Origin: UBA11872 sp965198285
Lineage (GTDB): Bacteria > Chloroflexota > UBA11872
Length of the DNA stretch: 64,000 bases
Reading direction: 5' to 3'
NCBI GenBank assembly: GCA_965198285.1
Contig: OZ240251.1
Coordinates: 3,658,001 to 3,722,000, forward strand
The notes under the pieces are model-generated. The model did no database searches. It was not told where the DNA came from and saw only the letters and a list, made by a program, of their open reading frames with translations. A program made the position numbers and the translations under genes. Position 1 is the stretch's first letter, and the number at the start of each line of letters is the position of its first letter. Positions 47,823 through 57,430 of this stretch are shown piece by piece.

Positions 47823-48026
47823 CCTGCGCCCCTCACCTCTGAGTTGGACGCGAATCATAGCACTCACCCACTACATCTAGTATGTCAACACCGCAGCCTG
47901 CGAAGGATGCCTACATCTTGTGGCTCGATAGGAGTCGAGCCTTCCTCATGCCCGCAGGGCACGTCGCGGCCAGCACGCCGTAGCCCGAGCGCGATACCCT
48001 CGGCCAGCCGTCGCAGCGAAGCGCCA

Positions 48027-48449
48027 ATGTCACGGGAGCCGGTCGGACCGCGCGGGCTCCGGGCCAAGCGCGTGGATCATGTCGCGATCAACGTGCGCGA
48101 CCTCAATCGGAGCACCGCGTTCTACGCACGCGTGCTCAACCTGACGCGGGGATCGCGTTCGACGTTTCGACAGGTGCTGGAATCGCCCCAGTTTTCGCTG
48201 CATTTGTTCCAAGCCCCTGAGCGGCGGCCCTCGGCGGAAATCCACGACTGGCGGCGGCTTGGGGTGCAGCACGTGGCGCTGGCGTTGGACGAATCGGAGT
48301 TCGAGCGCGCCGCCGCCGTCATCGTTGCCGCCGGATCGGTCGTTGAAGGATCAACTGAAGACCTGGAGGGCCGGTCCCTCTACCTTCGCGACCCGGATGG
48401 CAACGTCATCGAGCTGCGCAGCCCGCTCGAACCGGACGGCAGGCGGTGA
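48027..48449 (+). CDS. Glyoxalase/VOC superfamily protein
   Basis: 140 residues from the ATG at 48027 (MSREPVGPRG); the frame is open far upstream, but that part is antisense to nrdR. One VOC module pair: RVDHVAINVRDLNRSTAFYA at the start and SLYLRDPDGNVIELRSP at the end, with metal-ligand His and Glu positions retained. The family includes glyoxalases, fosfomycin-resistance enzymes and dioxygenases; the reaction here cannot be assigned. Confidence 0.85.
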   Translation: MSREPVGPRGLRAKRVDHVAINVRDLNRSTAFYARVLNLTRGSRSTFRQVLESPQFSLHLFQAPERRPSAEIHDWRRLGVQHVALALDESEFERAAAVIVAAGSVVEGSTEDLEGRSLYLRDPDGNVIELRSPLEPDGRR

Positions 48450-48501
48450 CCGAACACACCGCGCCCACCTGGCACCCCCGGGTCTGACCCTGCGCCCTCT
48501 C

Positions 48502-48507
48502 TATAAT
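48502..48507 (+). promoter_or_regulatory. Possible -10 element (TATAAT)
   Basis: TATAAT at 48502-48507, 48 nt upstream of the GTG of the nucleotidyltransferase gene and preceded by GTCTGACCC, a weak -35 with short spacing. A GGAGG ribosome-binding site lies at about 48541-48545. Confidence 0.35.
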
Positions 48508-48554
48508 CGCTCGTCGCGGCGCCAGGGGCCCGTGACGACCCGGAGGTCTGCTGC

Positions 48555-49262
48555 GTGTACGCCGTTCTGATTGCCGGAGGCCGCGGCGAGCGGTTGCGGC
48601 CGCTGACCGCCAACGTGCCCAAGCCCATGGTTGCCATCGCCGGCAAACCGATCATGCAGCACCAGGTCGAGTGGTATCAGGCGCAGGGGGTCAATCACTT
48701 CGTCATCTCCTGCGGCTACCTGCACGAGGTGATTGAAGACCACTTTGGTGATGGCTCCGCCCTCGACGCCAGCTTCAGCTACGCGGTCGAGGAGACGCCG
48801 ATGGGCCGCGGCGGCGGCCTGCGGTTGGGCATGCAGCAGGTTCCGCGTGACGAGCCTATCGTCATGGCGTCCAACGCGGACATTCTCACGGAACAGCGGC
48901 TAGCCCCCATGCTTGACCAGCATCGGGCCGACGAAAACCTGGCCACCATCCTGCTGACCCCCTACGTCAGCCAGTACGGCATCGTGGAAGTGGACGGTCG
49001 CAAAGTCAGCCGCTTCACAACCAACCCCGTGCTGCCGCACTGGATCAACGGCGGCGTTTATGTGCTGGATCGGACGTTCGAGGATCTACTGCCTGAGATC
49101 GGCGACCACGAGGACAGCACCTTCCCGGAACTGGCGGCCGCGAGCCGCCTGGGTGCGTTCCAATCGGCGGCGCGTTGGCGGGGGATGGACAGCGTCAAGG
49201 ACCACGCCAACCTCGAGACAGAACTCGCCGAAGCCCCCTTGAACTACGCCGGCGCGGTCTGA
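48555..49262 (+). CDS. Sugar-1-phosphate nucleotidyltransferase
   Basis: 235 residues, GTG start with CGGAGG upstream. Signature GGRGERLRPLTANVPKPMV with the nucleotide-binding GGxGxRxxPLT loop and the catalytic Lys (PKPM). SNADILTEQ carries the metal-binding Asp. It is short, lacking the left-handed helix of GlmU-type enzymes, like mannose-1-phosphate guanylyltransferase or glucose-1-phosphate uridylyltransferase relatives. It activates a sugar phosphate for glycan synthesis. It heads a plus-strand series of small metabolic genes. Confidence 0.88.
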   Translation: MYAVLIAGGRGERLRPLTANVPKPMVAIAGKPIMQHQVEWYQAQGVNHFVISCGYLHEVIEDHFGDGSALDASFSYAVEETPMGRGGGLRLGMQQVPRDEPIVMASNADILTEQRLAPMLDQHRADENLATILLTPYVSQYGIVEVDGRKVSRFTTNPVLPHWINGGVYVLDRTFEDLLPEIGDHEDSTFPELAAASRLGAFQSAARWRGMDSVKDHANLETELAEAPLNYAGAV

Positions 49263-49290
49263 TGCCGTCGGGCCGCCAGGCAGCCGCGGC

Positions 49291-50100
49291 ATGAACAAGC
49301 TGCAACTGGCCACGCCCCCGCCGTTTCGGGAGACGGGCTACGACCCGGCCGCGCAGGTGTACGACCTGGAATACCCGGACTGCGAGGGAGCGGAGCTTGA
49401 GTTCTGGATTGGCGAGGGCCGTCGCTTCGGGCCGAGGTTGCTGGAGTTCGCGGTGGGAACCGGCCGCATCGCCGGGCCGCTGGCCCGCCAGGGGTTCCAG
49501 GTCACCGGCGTGGACACCTCAGCGGCCATGCTGGCGCGAGCGGTGGCACGCCGCGCCGCAATGTCTCGGGCAACCCGGACGCGCCTAAGCCTGCAACGTG
49601 GTGACATGCGCACCTGTCAGTTGCCGGAGGCCCACGACCTGGCGTTCGTGGGCTTCAACTCCTACCTGCTGCTGCCGGACCGGGTTGCCCGCGGGCACAC
49701 CCTGTGGAACGCCGCCGCTCACGTACGGCCCGGTGGCGGCGTGGCCGTGGACGTGTTCTCCGCTACGCCCCTCGACTCCACTCCGGACCACGAAGAGGTC
49801 GAGTTTCTGGAGCCCGACCCCTCCACCGGTCGGCGCATCACCCGCGAGCGCTACTACACCTACGACGCTGAAGCGCACCGCGGATGCAGCACGCTCATCT
49901 ACCGCTTCTTCGACGGTCCCGCGCTCGTCGACGAGCGGCGGCTCGGATACAGCCTGGCGCTGTTGACGCGGGACCAGGTCGTGGCCGAATTCGTGGAGGC
50001 CGGCCTGCAGATCGATGCGGTCTACGGCGGCTATTCGCGTCAACCCTGGCGCGACGACTCGCCAAACTTGATCGTTGTTGGCCGCACGCTTGCCCGTTGA
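49291..50100 (+). CDS. Class I SAM-dependent methyltransferase
   Basis: 269 residues, ATG start 28 nt after the previous gene. Motif I LLEFAVGTGRIAGPLARQG, then VTGVDTSAAMLARA (motif II acidic) and LQRGDMRTCQLPEAHDLAFV. The C-terminal half is an alpha/beta insert typical of small-molecule methyltransferases. The substrate is unknown. Likely co-transcribed with the nucleotidyltransferase gene. Confidence 0.88.
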   Translation: MNKLQLATPPPFRETGYDPAAQVYDLEYPDCEGAELEFWIGEGRRFGPRLLEFAVGTGRIAGPLARQGFQVTGVDTSAAMLARAVARRAAMSRATRTRLSLQRGDMRTCQLPEAHDLAFVGFNSYLLLPDRVARGHTLWNAAAHVRPGGGVAVDVFSATPLDSTPDHEEVEFLEPDPSTGRRITRERYYTYDAEAHRGCSTLIYRFFDGPALVDERRLGYSLALLTRDQVVAEFVEAGLQIDAVYGGYSRQPWRDDSPNLIVVGRTLAR

Positions 50101-50173
50101 CACACAGCCAGCGCGCTCTCCACAATCGGATTCAAGCCGTCCGGGCATTTCGTGCCCATCACCCGAAACCAAT

Positions 50174-50476
50174 ATGAGCAGCCAGCCCCGTCGCCACATC
50201 CGTGTCTCCGAGTTTCGGTTTCAGATTCCGCGCCGCAACGGCGAGGGCACGTTCCCTGTGCCGCGGTACCAGCTGGGCTGGACCGACGCGTTCATCGACG
50301 ACGAGACCGGCGACCGCTACGAACTGGCCTACGTGCTGGAACAATTGGAAGTCCAAGGCTGGGACGTGCACGACCTCCTGAAGGGACGCGGGACGTTTCG
50401 CGAGACCGTGCAGCGCCTCCCGCTGCCCTACGGCGGTCAATTCGCTCCTGGAGACCCCACAACCCGCGACGCATAA
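50174..50476 (+). CDS. Unrecognised small protein
   Basis: 100 residues from the ATG at 50174; the open frame reaches back to 50075 but overlaps the end of the methyltransferase gene. No family recognised. It is soluble, with many charged and aromatic residues (EFRFQIPRRNGEGTFPVPRY, ELAYVLEQLEVQGWDVHDLL) and no signal peptide. It may be a small ligand-binding or adaptor protein. Confidence 0.5.
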   Translation: MSSQPRRHIRVSEFRFQIPRRNGEGTFPVPRYQLGWTDAFIDDETGDRYELAYVLEQLEVQGWDVHDLLKGRGTFRETVQRLPLPYGGQFAPGDPTTRDA

Positions 50477-50541
50477 GCTCGTGGCCGCGCGTCGGCCCGG
50501 CGGGTTGACGTAAACTTCCGCCCGTCTGCGCACAGAGCACG

Positions 50542-51546
50542 ATGTCTATGCCATACCGACTGGGCGCCATTGGCGTTGGCGGCATGTCCGCGGGTCACCT
50601 GGGGCGATTCCTCGCGATGCCCGAGGTCGAGGTTGTCGGCATGGCAGACACCTCCGACGCGTCCATCGCGCGCGTGCGCTCGCGTATCGAGGGTCTCGAC
50701 GCAATCCCGGCCTACGCGGATTGGCGCGATCTCCTGGCAGCCGCCGACCTGGACGCGGCACTGGTGGCTACGCCCCACACGCTGCATCACGAGCATGTCA
50801 TGGGCGCGCTGGACGCCGGAGCGCATGTGCTGTGCGAAAAGCCCTTGGCCCACACACCAGAACTGGCGCAGGAAATCGCGAACCACGCCAGGGCCCTTGG
50901 CCGCCATGTGGTAGTCGGCTTTCAGCGGCGATTCAGCCCCGGCTACACCTACATGCGCCAGCGCCTGCAGGGCGGCGACATGGGCGAGATCACCCATGTG
51001 CAGGCCAGTCAATGGCAGGCCTGGGTCGAAAACGCCGCGGGAACCTGGCGCGGCACGCTGGCCCTGGGCGGCGGCGGTCAGCTCAGCGACTCCGGCAGCC
51101 ACCTCATGGACATGCTGCTCTGGACCACCGGGCTGCGCATCGTTGAAGTGGACGCGCGCATGCGCACCTACGAGTTAGAGGTCGAGGTGGACGGCGCAGC
51201 CGTGCTGCTCTTCGAAAACGGGGCCATCGGCACGCTGTCGATCATCGGAACCGGTCACACCTTCGGGGAACGGCTGGCGGTGGTGGCCGGCAACGGCGCG
51301 ATTCGCGCCGACTGGGCGTCTGGCGGCGTGGAAGCCATTCTGGAGGACGACCTCGAGGCCAGGGTGACGCGCGAAGTCGAAGGGCTATCGGGCGGCAGCA
51401 ATCCTGACGACCACTTCCTGGCGGTCATCAGCGGCGACGTCGCCAACGAGTCACCGCCGGAAGACAGCGTCCATCTGCTGGAGGTCCTGGCGGCAATTCG
51501 GCTGTCATCTGTCTCTGGGCAGCGCGAAGTCGTTAGTCGAACCTGA
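50542..51546 (+). CDS. Gfo/Idh/MocA family oxidoreductase
   Basis: 334 residues, ATG start. Rossmann motif LGAIGVGGMSAGHLGRF, then the EKP motif LCEKPLAHTPELAQEI and a conserved His/Gly region (GGGGQLSDSGSHLMDMLLWT) in the C-terminal domain. NAD(P)-dependent sugar or cyclitol dehydrogenase; the substrate is unknown. Only 5 nt separate it from the secreted glycosidase gene, suggesting that the two act on the same carbohydrate (inference). Confidence 0.9.
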   Translation: MSMPYRLGAIGVGGMSAGHLGRFLAMPEVEVVGMADTSDASIARVRSRIEGLDAIPAYADWRDLLAAADLDAALVATPHTLHHEHVMGALDAGAHVLCEKPLAHTPELAQEIANHARALGRHVVVGFQRRFSPGYTYMRQRLQGGDMGEITHVQASQWQAWVENAAGTWRGTLALGGGGQLSDSGSHLMDMLLWTTGLRIVEVDARMRTYELEVEVDGAAVLLFENGAIGTLSIIGTGHTFGERLAVVAGNGAIRADWASGGVEAILEDDLEARVTREVEGLSGGSNPDDHFLAVISGDVANESPPEDSVHLLEVLAAIRLSSVSGQREVVSRT

Positions 51547-51551
51547 CCTCG

Positions 51552-54152
51552 GTGGGCGGCAGCCTGCCAAAACGCTGGTGCCGCGCGGCCCGGCTCGCAG
51601 TCGTCCTGCTGCTGGTAAGTCTGGCGCTTGGCGGCTCGGATGTGCCGGAAATCGTGGTTCATCTCGACCAGCCCTCGACCGGCTTCGCACAAACGCTCGA
51701 CTTCAAGCTGGGTACGAACGAGATCGTCGATCTCTACCGCGACGGGGGAGTCGACCGTGCCAGCCAGTTCGGCGCCGACCTCGTACGCGTCTGGCTCGGC
51801 CACCGCTTCCTGGGCGCGGCAGTCGGCGACGGCGACATGGACTGGAATCTCCTCACCGCTTTCGTGCAACGGGTGCTGGACGCTGGCGCCACGCCGTTGG
51901 TGAGCTTCGTGGCCGCGCCGGCCTGGGTAACAGCCGCCGATGGGAGTCCGAGCTCACAGCACGAGAGCGAACGCTTCGACACGGACGGGATTTCCGGCTA
52001 CGCGACGTATGTTGCCGATGCCATTGAGCGCCTGCGCAACTACTTCGGCCCAGTCGCCCTGACCTGGCCGTACACGATCTGGAACGAGCCAAATAACCAC
52101 CAGAACGCCGGCCCGCACTATGCCTGCGGCAACGGAGCGGCCTACGCCGTGATCTACGCCACGGCGCGAGCCGCTGTGGCTGACCGCTTCGGATCTGGCG
52201 TCGTGGCCCTCGGCGGCCCTTCACTGGACGTGATCGACACCGGCGCCACGCTGAAGCCAGACGGTAGCCGGATCTGCGGTGCTGCTCCGGACCTGGACTG
52301 GTCGGCCTACCTGCGGGCCGTGGATACGGCGAGCTTCCACGACTTCCTGACCTGGCACTGGTACGGCATGTACCAGATCGGCGAGACGACCCCCGCTGAC
52401 GTCCTGCGCACGCGACTGGCTTGGTTTGAAGAACGCACGCGCGTGATTTCAGGGATTGCGGCCGGCCGGCCCCATTACGTGGAGGAAATCAATTTCAGCG
52501 GCGACCTGGCGGTCGATCCGCTTGTCCACACGCCGGTCAACGGCGCGTTCCTGGCCTCGGCCACCCTGCGCGCGGTGCGCCAGGGCGCCAGCGGCCTGCT
52601 GGTCTACAAAGGCGCCCGTGACCCATCAGGACGATCACCGCGAGGAGAACCCGACTTTGGGCTGTGGTCCAGCGCGCTTGCAGACACGCCGACACCGGCG
52701 TTTGGCGTCATGCAACTCATGCGGCGTTTCGTCACGGGTTCCGGACGTCTGGTGCGCGTGAGCGTCGGTGGGACGGACCTGGACGCCTTGGTGGTGAACA
52801 CCGAGCAGGGACCGCGCGCGGCCGTGGTGAACCTGTCGCCGGAACCGCGCACGCTGCGTCTGGCCGGCCTGCCACCAGCGCGCGCGGCCACGGTAAGTGG
52901 CCACGCGCCGTGGACCTCGGCCTGGTTCGACGGCGCCAGCCTCAGCCTTCCCGGCTACGGACTGGCGGTGATCGATGGCTCGCTGCCCGGGCTCCCCGCG
53001 TTGCCAACCGTCCAGCGCGGTCGCCAGACCTACCACGCACAGTGCGCGTCTTGCCACGGCGTGACCCCGGCAGGCGCCCATGCGACGGGGTTGGCCGGGA
53101 CCGTGCGACCGACGATCGACGCCTCACACGCAGGAGCGCACCTCACGCCTCGCGACCGTCTGGACCTTGCCCATTTCCTGTCCGGCTGGCGAGATGGCGG
53201 CCACGCGCTCACGGGACACGTCCATGACCGCACAGGCGCTCCGGTGTCCGAGGCGCTGGTGATCGCCGCCGGCGCCGATTCCGGCAAGGCGGCCCGGACT
53301 GACGACGCCGGGTTTTTTCAGCTGAACGTGCCCGACCCTCTGGCCGGGGCAACCGCAGCCGCAATGCGGCTCATCGCGCTACATCCGGATCACGGGGCCG
53401 CCTACGCGCCGACGAGCCACCGTGCCTCACCTACCGGCCACACCGTGACGTTCGTGCTTCAGACGCCGCCCACCCAGCACAGGCCCCTGCTCGCTTCAAG
53501 CTTCGCAGTCGATGATGGCAACGGGGTTCACCGACTGGGAACCGGTAGCGCCGGTGCGATAGCCGAGGTCTGGGCTGCCGCAGCCGGCGGAGGTGTCGCC
53601 CGCCGTCTTCCACCCGAAGTGGGTCACGCATCCGGCTTGCACCAGACCCACATCGCTACCGCCGACGCTTTCCAGGCAGGAGGCGCCTGGCTCATCGCCG
53701 CGATCAGCTCGACTGGCCAGGTCTCACAATGGCGCACCGTCGCGGCGCCAGGAACAGCAGCCGAGGGATTGCCGGTTCAGAATCGGGCCGTCGCAGATCC
53801 GTTGAGGTGCGCCGCCTACGACTTGCCGAGGTCGTCCAGATCCAATTGGTTGATGAATTCGCGGAAAACTTCAAGCTTCTCTTCCGCCACCGGCTCGCCC
53901 TCGCCAGATTCTTCGCCACTGACATCCGGCTCAAACCCGGCTTCATTGAGCACTGATGGCTCAACCAGAATCGGCGCGTTCGAGCGCACGGCCAGCGCAA
54001 TGGCGTCGCTCGGCCGCGAGTCCAGTTCGCAGCGGCTGCCGTTCACGTCCAGCACGATAGTCGCGAAGAAGGTGGTATCCACCAGGTTGGTCACAACCAC
54101 TCGCTCAACGGATCCTTGGACAGTCTCGATCAACTGTTTCAGCAAGTCATGA
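51552..54152 (+). CDS. Secreted glycoside hydrolase (GH39-like) fused to a cytochrome c motif
   Basis: 866 residues, GTG start, N-terminal signal peptide (ARLAVVLLLVSLALGG). Residues about 40-430 form a clan-A TIM barrel: acid/base Glu in PYTIWNEPNNH and the likely nucleophile in HYVEEINFSGDLA. After a beta domain comes a single haem-attachment motif CASCHG (nt 53047-53064) in a cytochrome-c-like stretch of about 70 residues. A carboxypeptidase-regulatory-like beta domain (LTGHVHDRTGAPVSEALVIA) follows. The last 112 residues run antisense to the bifunctional-nuclease gene and look like read-through rather than protein design. The true stop may have been lost. It is presumably exported to the cell surface. 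Confidence 0.75.
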   Translation: MGGSLPKRWCRAARLAVVLLLVSLALGGSDVPEIVVHLDQPSTGFAQTLDFKLGTNEIVDLYRDGGVDRASQFGADLVRVWLGHRFLGAAVGDGDMDWNLLTAFVQRVLDAGATPLVSFVAAPAWVTAADGSPSSQHESERFDTDGISGYATYVADAIERLRNYFGPVALTWPYTIWNEPNNHQNAGPHYACGNGAAYAVIYATARAAVADRFGSGVVALGGPSLDVIDTGATLKPDGSRICGAAPDLDWSAYLRAVDTASFHDFLTWHWYGMYQIGETTPADVLRTRLAWFEERTRVISGIAAGRPHYVEEINFSGDLAVDPLVHTPVNGAFLASATLRAVRQGASGLLVYKGARDPSGRSPRGEPDFGLWSSALADTPTPAFGVMQLMRRFVTGSGRLVRVSVGGTDLDALVVNTEQGPRAAVVNLSPEPRTLRLAGLPPARAATVSGHAPWTSAWFDGASLSLPGYGLAVIDGSLPGLPALPTVQRGRQTYHAQCASCHGVTPAGAHATGLAGTVRPTIDASHAGAHLTPRDRLDLAHFLSGWRDGGHALTGHVHDRTGAPVSEALVIAAGADSGKAARTDDAGFFQLNVPDPLAGATAAAMRLIALHPDHGAAYAPTSHRASPTGHTVTFVLQTPPTQHRPLLASSFAVDDGNGVHRLGTGSAGAIAEVWAAAAGGGVARRLPPEVGHASGLHQTHIATADAFQAGGAWLIAAISSTGQVSQWRTVAAPGTAAEGLPVQNRAVADPLRCAAYDLPRSSRSNWLMNSRKTSSFSSATGSPSPDSSPLTSGSNPASLSTDGSTRIGAFERTASAMASLGRESSSQRLPFTSSTIVAKKVVSTRLVTTTRSTDPWTVSINCFSKS

Positions 54153-54322
54153 GTCAGCGGCCGCGGAACCTCGTGATCCTGTAGCTTGACCGCAATGGCG
54201 TCGGCTTCGCCCTGACCGATCACGATAGCGAGATAGCGCGGTCCGTCTCGCTCCTTCAGCACCACCACACGGCTGGGGCTGATGAGATTGACGCGCACGC
54301 TATCCACGATCATTTCGATCAT
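53816..54322 (-). CDS. Bifunctional nuclease family (DUF151) protein
   Basis: 168 residues, ATG start. The BFN/DUF151 fold signature is clear: RVVVLKERDGPRYLAIVIGQ, then GEADAIAVKL, and the motif CELDSRPSDAIALAVRSNAP. Plant members have RNase/DNase activity; bacterial members are mostly uncharacterised. A 40-residue acidic tail follows. It overlaps the end of the glycosidase reading frame by 337 bp on the opposite strand. lysC lies 95 nt upstream on the same strand. Confidence 0.9.
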   Translation of the reverse strand: MIEMIVDSVRVNLISPSRVVVLKERDGPRYLAIVIGQGEADAIAVKLQDHEVPRPLTHDLLKQLIETVQGSVERVVVTNLVDTTFFATIVLDVNGSRCELDSRPSDAIALAVRSNAPILVEPSVLNEAGFEPDVSGEESGEGEPVAEEKLEVFREFINQLDLDDLGKS

Positions 54323-54417
54323 GTAGCTATCGCCTCTCGCGCTCCAGACGACCTACTAACAGATTTGGCGCGCACAATCATGGTACCAGCGGCCGTACTC
54401 GCGACGGCTGCCCGCCT

Positions 54418-55650
54418 TCACGACGGGTCCGGAGCACTGAGATCGAATTCGTCGTGCAACAACCCCGTCGCCCGCGTGACCTGCGACTTGTCGACCAGGC
54501 AGGTCAGCCGGATCTCGCTTGTCGTGATGCTGACGATGTTGATCCCGGCTGCTGCCAACGCCCCGAACATTCGGGCCGCGACTCCCGGTGTGCTCTGGAT
54601 GCCCACACCCACGATGCTCACCTTCCCCAGCTCGGTCGACGCCGCCACGTCGCGGGCGCCGATCTCTGCCGCCACGGGGCGAATGAGATCCAGTGTCGCG
54701 TCCAGATCCGTCTCGGCGACGGTGAAGGAAAGATCCGTCACCCCACCGTCCGAGACGTTCTGGACGATCACGTCAATGTTTATGTGACGGTCGGCCAGCG
54801 GCTGAAACAGCGCATGCGCCAGACCAGGCCGGTCACTGACGCCACGAATCGTGACCCGCGCCACGTCGGTGTCGTGCGCCACCGCACGTACTCGCTGCAT
54901 CGTCTCGATTGGAACCGCTGATTCAGCCACAATTTCCGTCCCTGGTGCATCGCTGAAACTCGAACGTACCACCACCGGCATGCCGAAGTGTTCGGCAATC
55001 TCGACCGCGCGCGGATGCATGACGCGCGCGCCGAGCTTTGCCATCTCCAACATCTCGTCGTAGATCACCAGATCCAGCTTGCGCGCGTCCGGCACAATCC
55101 GCGGATCGGCGGTGAAAATGCCGTCGACGTCCGTGTAAATCTCGCACCGGTCGACGCCCAAGGCCACCGCCAGCGCCACTGCGGACGTGTCCGACGTTCC
55201 GCGGGCAAGCGTGACGATGTCCCCCAGCGGCCCGAGACCCTGAAACCCCGCCATTACTGGCACGCGCCCCGCCGCCAACTCTGCTCGGATCCGCGTCGGC
55301 TCGATCTCGGTGATGCGGGCGCGGCCGTATCGCCCGTTCGTCCGGATGCCGGCCTGCGGCCCCGAGAGCGCCAACGCGTCGCGTCCCAGTTCATGCAGCG
55401 CCATGGACATCAGGCCCGCGGAAACCAGCTCGCCCGTCGACAGCAGAAAGTCCAATTCGCGCGAGCGCGGTCGCGAAGTCAGCCGCTGCGCCGCTGCGAT
55501 CAGGTCGTCGGTCGTGTCGCCCATGGCAGATACGACCACGGCGATTCGATCGCCATGCCTCAGTGCGTCATGAATCCGCTCGGCCACCACACGAATCCGC
55601 TCGCTGGTTGCGAGCGACGAGCCACCGAACTTTTGAACGAGTAATGCCAC
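54418..55650 (-). CDS. lysC: Aspartate kinase
   Basis: 410 residues, GTG start. KFGGSSLATSERIRVVAERI at the N-terminus and the second kinase motif FLLSTGELVSAGLMSMAL. The catalytic region carries TLARGTSDTSAVALAVALG, and two ACT domains follow (about residues 265-400), as in feedback-regulated enzymes. It phosphorylates aspartate, the first step to lysine, threonine and methionine. The ACT domains imply allosteric control by one or more of these amino acids. No lysine riboswitch was recognised in the 106 bp upstream. Confidence 0.96.
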   Translation of the reverse strand: MALLVQKFGGSSLATSERIRVVAERIHDALRHGDRIAVVVSAMGDTTDDLIAAAQRLTSRPRSRELDFLLSTGELVSAGLMSMALHELGRDALALSGPQAGIRTNGRYGRARITEIEPTRIRAELAAGRVPVMAGFQGLGPLGDIVTLARGTSDTSAVALAVALGVDRCEIYTDVDGIFTADPRIVPDARKLDLVIYDEMLEMAKLGARVMHPRAVEIAEHFGMPVVVRSSFSDAPGTEIVAESAVPIETMQRVRAVAHDTDVARVTIRGVSDRPGLAHALFQPLADRHINIDVIVQNVSDGGVTDLSFTVAETDLDATLDLIRPVAAEIGARDVAASTELGKVSIVGVGIQSTPGVAARMFGALAAAGINIVSITTSEIRLTCLVDKSQVTRATGLLHDEFDLSAPDPS

Positions 55651-55756
55651 GCCGAACCAACATTTCTGACACGCGAACCTCCGATGCTAGCAATCGCAGC
55701 CCCTCGTCTGGGGGGATCGCCGCCCTGCGTCTCGGTCGCTCCGAGACCGGCAGGCG

Positions 55757-57330
55757 CTAGTCGGACTCGGTGTGGCTTTCGTGGGTCTCCATCACCTCGC
55801 GGGCCAGCGCCACGATCCGCCGCTGGTAGCTGGCCAGTGACCAGCGCGCCGCACGCCGTCGCGCGGCCTCGCCCATCTCCGCGCGGCGGCGTCCATTCCG
55901 GGCCAGCGCCAGTGTGAAGTCCGCAAACTCGTCCAACGTGCGCCAGCGATATCCGCTGCGTCCGGGCTCGACGACTTCCCGCAGGCCGCCGCCGTCAAAG
56001 ACCACGGGCACGGCGCCGGCCATCATCAGTTCCGCAACCGCCATGCCGAAGTGCTCGTACCGTTCCGGACTGCGGCGTTCCGATTCGCCGTATCCCGCCG
56101 CGTGCCAGGCAATGGCGGCGTCCGCCCGCAATTCGCGCACGGTCGCCTCGTCGGCGTTCGGATACACGTCAATCGGCAGACCGCTGGCCTCGTGCTCCAC
56201 CCTGCGCAGATAGGCCACATCCACCGGGCGCTGGCCAACGCCGCCCACCAGCGCCAGACGCCAGCCGACCAGCCCACGATCGCACAGCGTCCGAAAGGTG
56301 CGCACCATGGCCAGGTGCTTCTTGTTGTGGCCGCCGACAAAGAAACGCCCGATTGACACGATCAGCGGCTGCCGGGTGACGCGGCTCCGCGGGTCGGCAA
56401 CCACCGGTGGCTCAATGACCGGTCCCGTAACGCCCCAGCGCCGCTCGAGCCAGGACGCGGTGTAGTGCGAGTTGGGCGTCACCGCGTCGTACGACCGCAG
56501 CGCGTCGGCATATCGCGCGGCATGGTCGTCGCCCGCACAGTAGGCCAACTTGGGAATCAGCCTTCGCGTCACTCGCTGGAATAGATCCCGTGACAACGCT
56601 CCGCGCTCCTCGATTGACCCCAGCGCCAGACCCAGTTGCCGGCCCTCCCAACGGTTCGTCCCGCCAGATGCTGCTGAATGGACCAAGAGTTCTCGGCAGC
56701 CGGAAGGAACGTGCACCCAGGGACCCGGCGCAAAGTCGCCTTTCGCCCCCGCCTGGCCCTTGGCCACTTCATCGCCTGCGCTCGTCTCGATCGTGTACGT
56801 CCGGTCCTCGTGACTCATGGCACTCAGCCAGAATCGGACGCGGGTACCGTCACTGACGCCGATCCGCCCGTTGCCATCGGACTGGCGATAGAGAGCACCC
56901 TGGTGGGCCTCGGTTCCAAACCAGCCTGACCGCTCGTGGGCCGCGCCCAGTTTTGCGCCGAGCCTTCGCAACGCGCGCCCGACCATGCGCCATGCCAAGC
57001 TGCTCGGCTGCGCCGGAAAGTAAACAAACCTGATCGACGGCAAGCTCTGCCGTCAACCAGGCTGAGATGGGTGCCATTGACAAACAGGTCCGCGTCGCCG
57101 GCGATGTCGCGACCGGTCAGCTGCGGGCGTTCTGGCACAAAGCGAAAGCTCACGCCATCCAGGTCCATTCCGGCCCAATCCACCACGGCCGATCGAGGCA
57201 GGGGACAATGCGAGACCACACTGACCGCACCCAGTTCACGCAGGGCGCTCGCCGCACTCAAGACCTGGCGCTCACCCCCGCCCAGCGTGGCCAGCCAGCC
57301 ATCGAATAGAACAATGCGCTTTTCCTTCAA
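55757..57330 (-). pseudogene. GT4-type glycosyltransferase, split by a frameshift
   Basis: The N-terminal part (TTG start at 57330, IVLFDGWLATLGGGERQVLS) reads in one frame to about 57050 (LFVNGTHLSLVDGRA). The rest continues in another frame from about 57043 (PSIRFVYFPAQPSSLAWRM) to 55757. The second frame has a stop just upstream of the join, so a single-base indel at about 57040-57055 best explains both halves. The C-terminal GT-B domain is intact: IVSIGRFFVGGHNKKH, HFGMAVAELMMAGAVPV and VFDGGGLREVVEPG. The rest of the protein looks selected, so this may be a sequencing error, a recent mutation or programmed frameshifting. It is located next to the GT2 gene. Confidence 0.75.
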
Positions 57331-57430
57331 TTCGACACCGTCAGTTCATCCAAAGCCGTCTGCCACTTCTTGGGGGAACCGACGTCACGCGAATCCAAGC
57401 CCCTGCCGCCGAGCGGACGCTGCACGCAAG

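Noticed and set aside
55651..55756. Lysine riboswitch upstream of lysC
   Set aside because: The 106-bp gap is too short and shows none of the conserved lysine-riboswitch segments.
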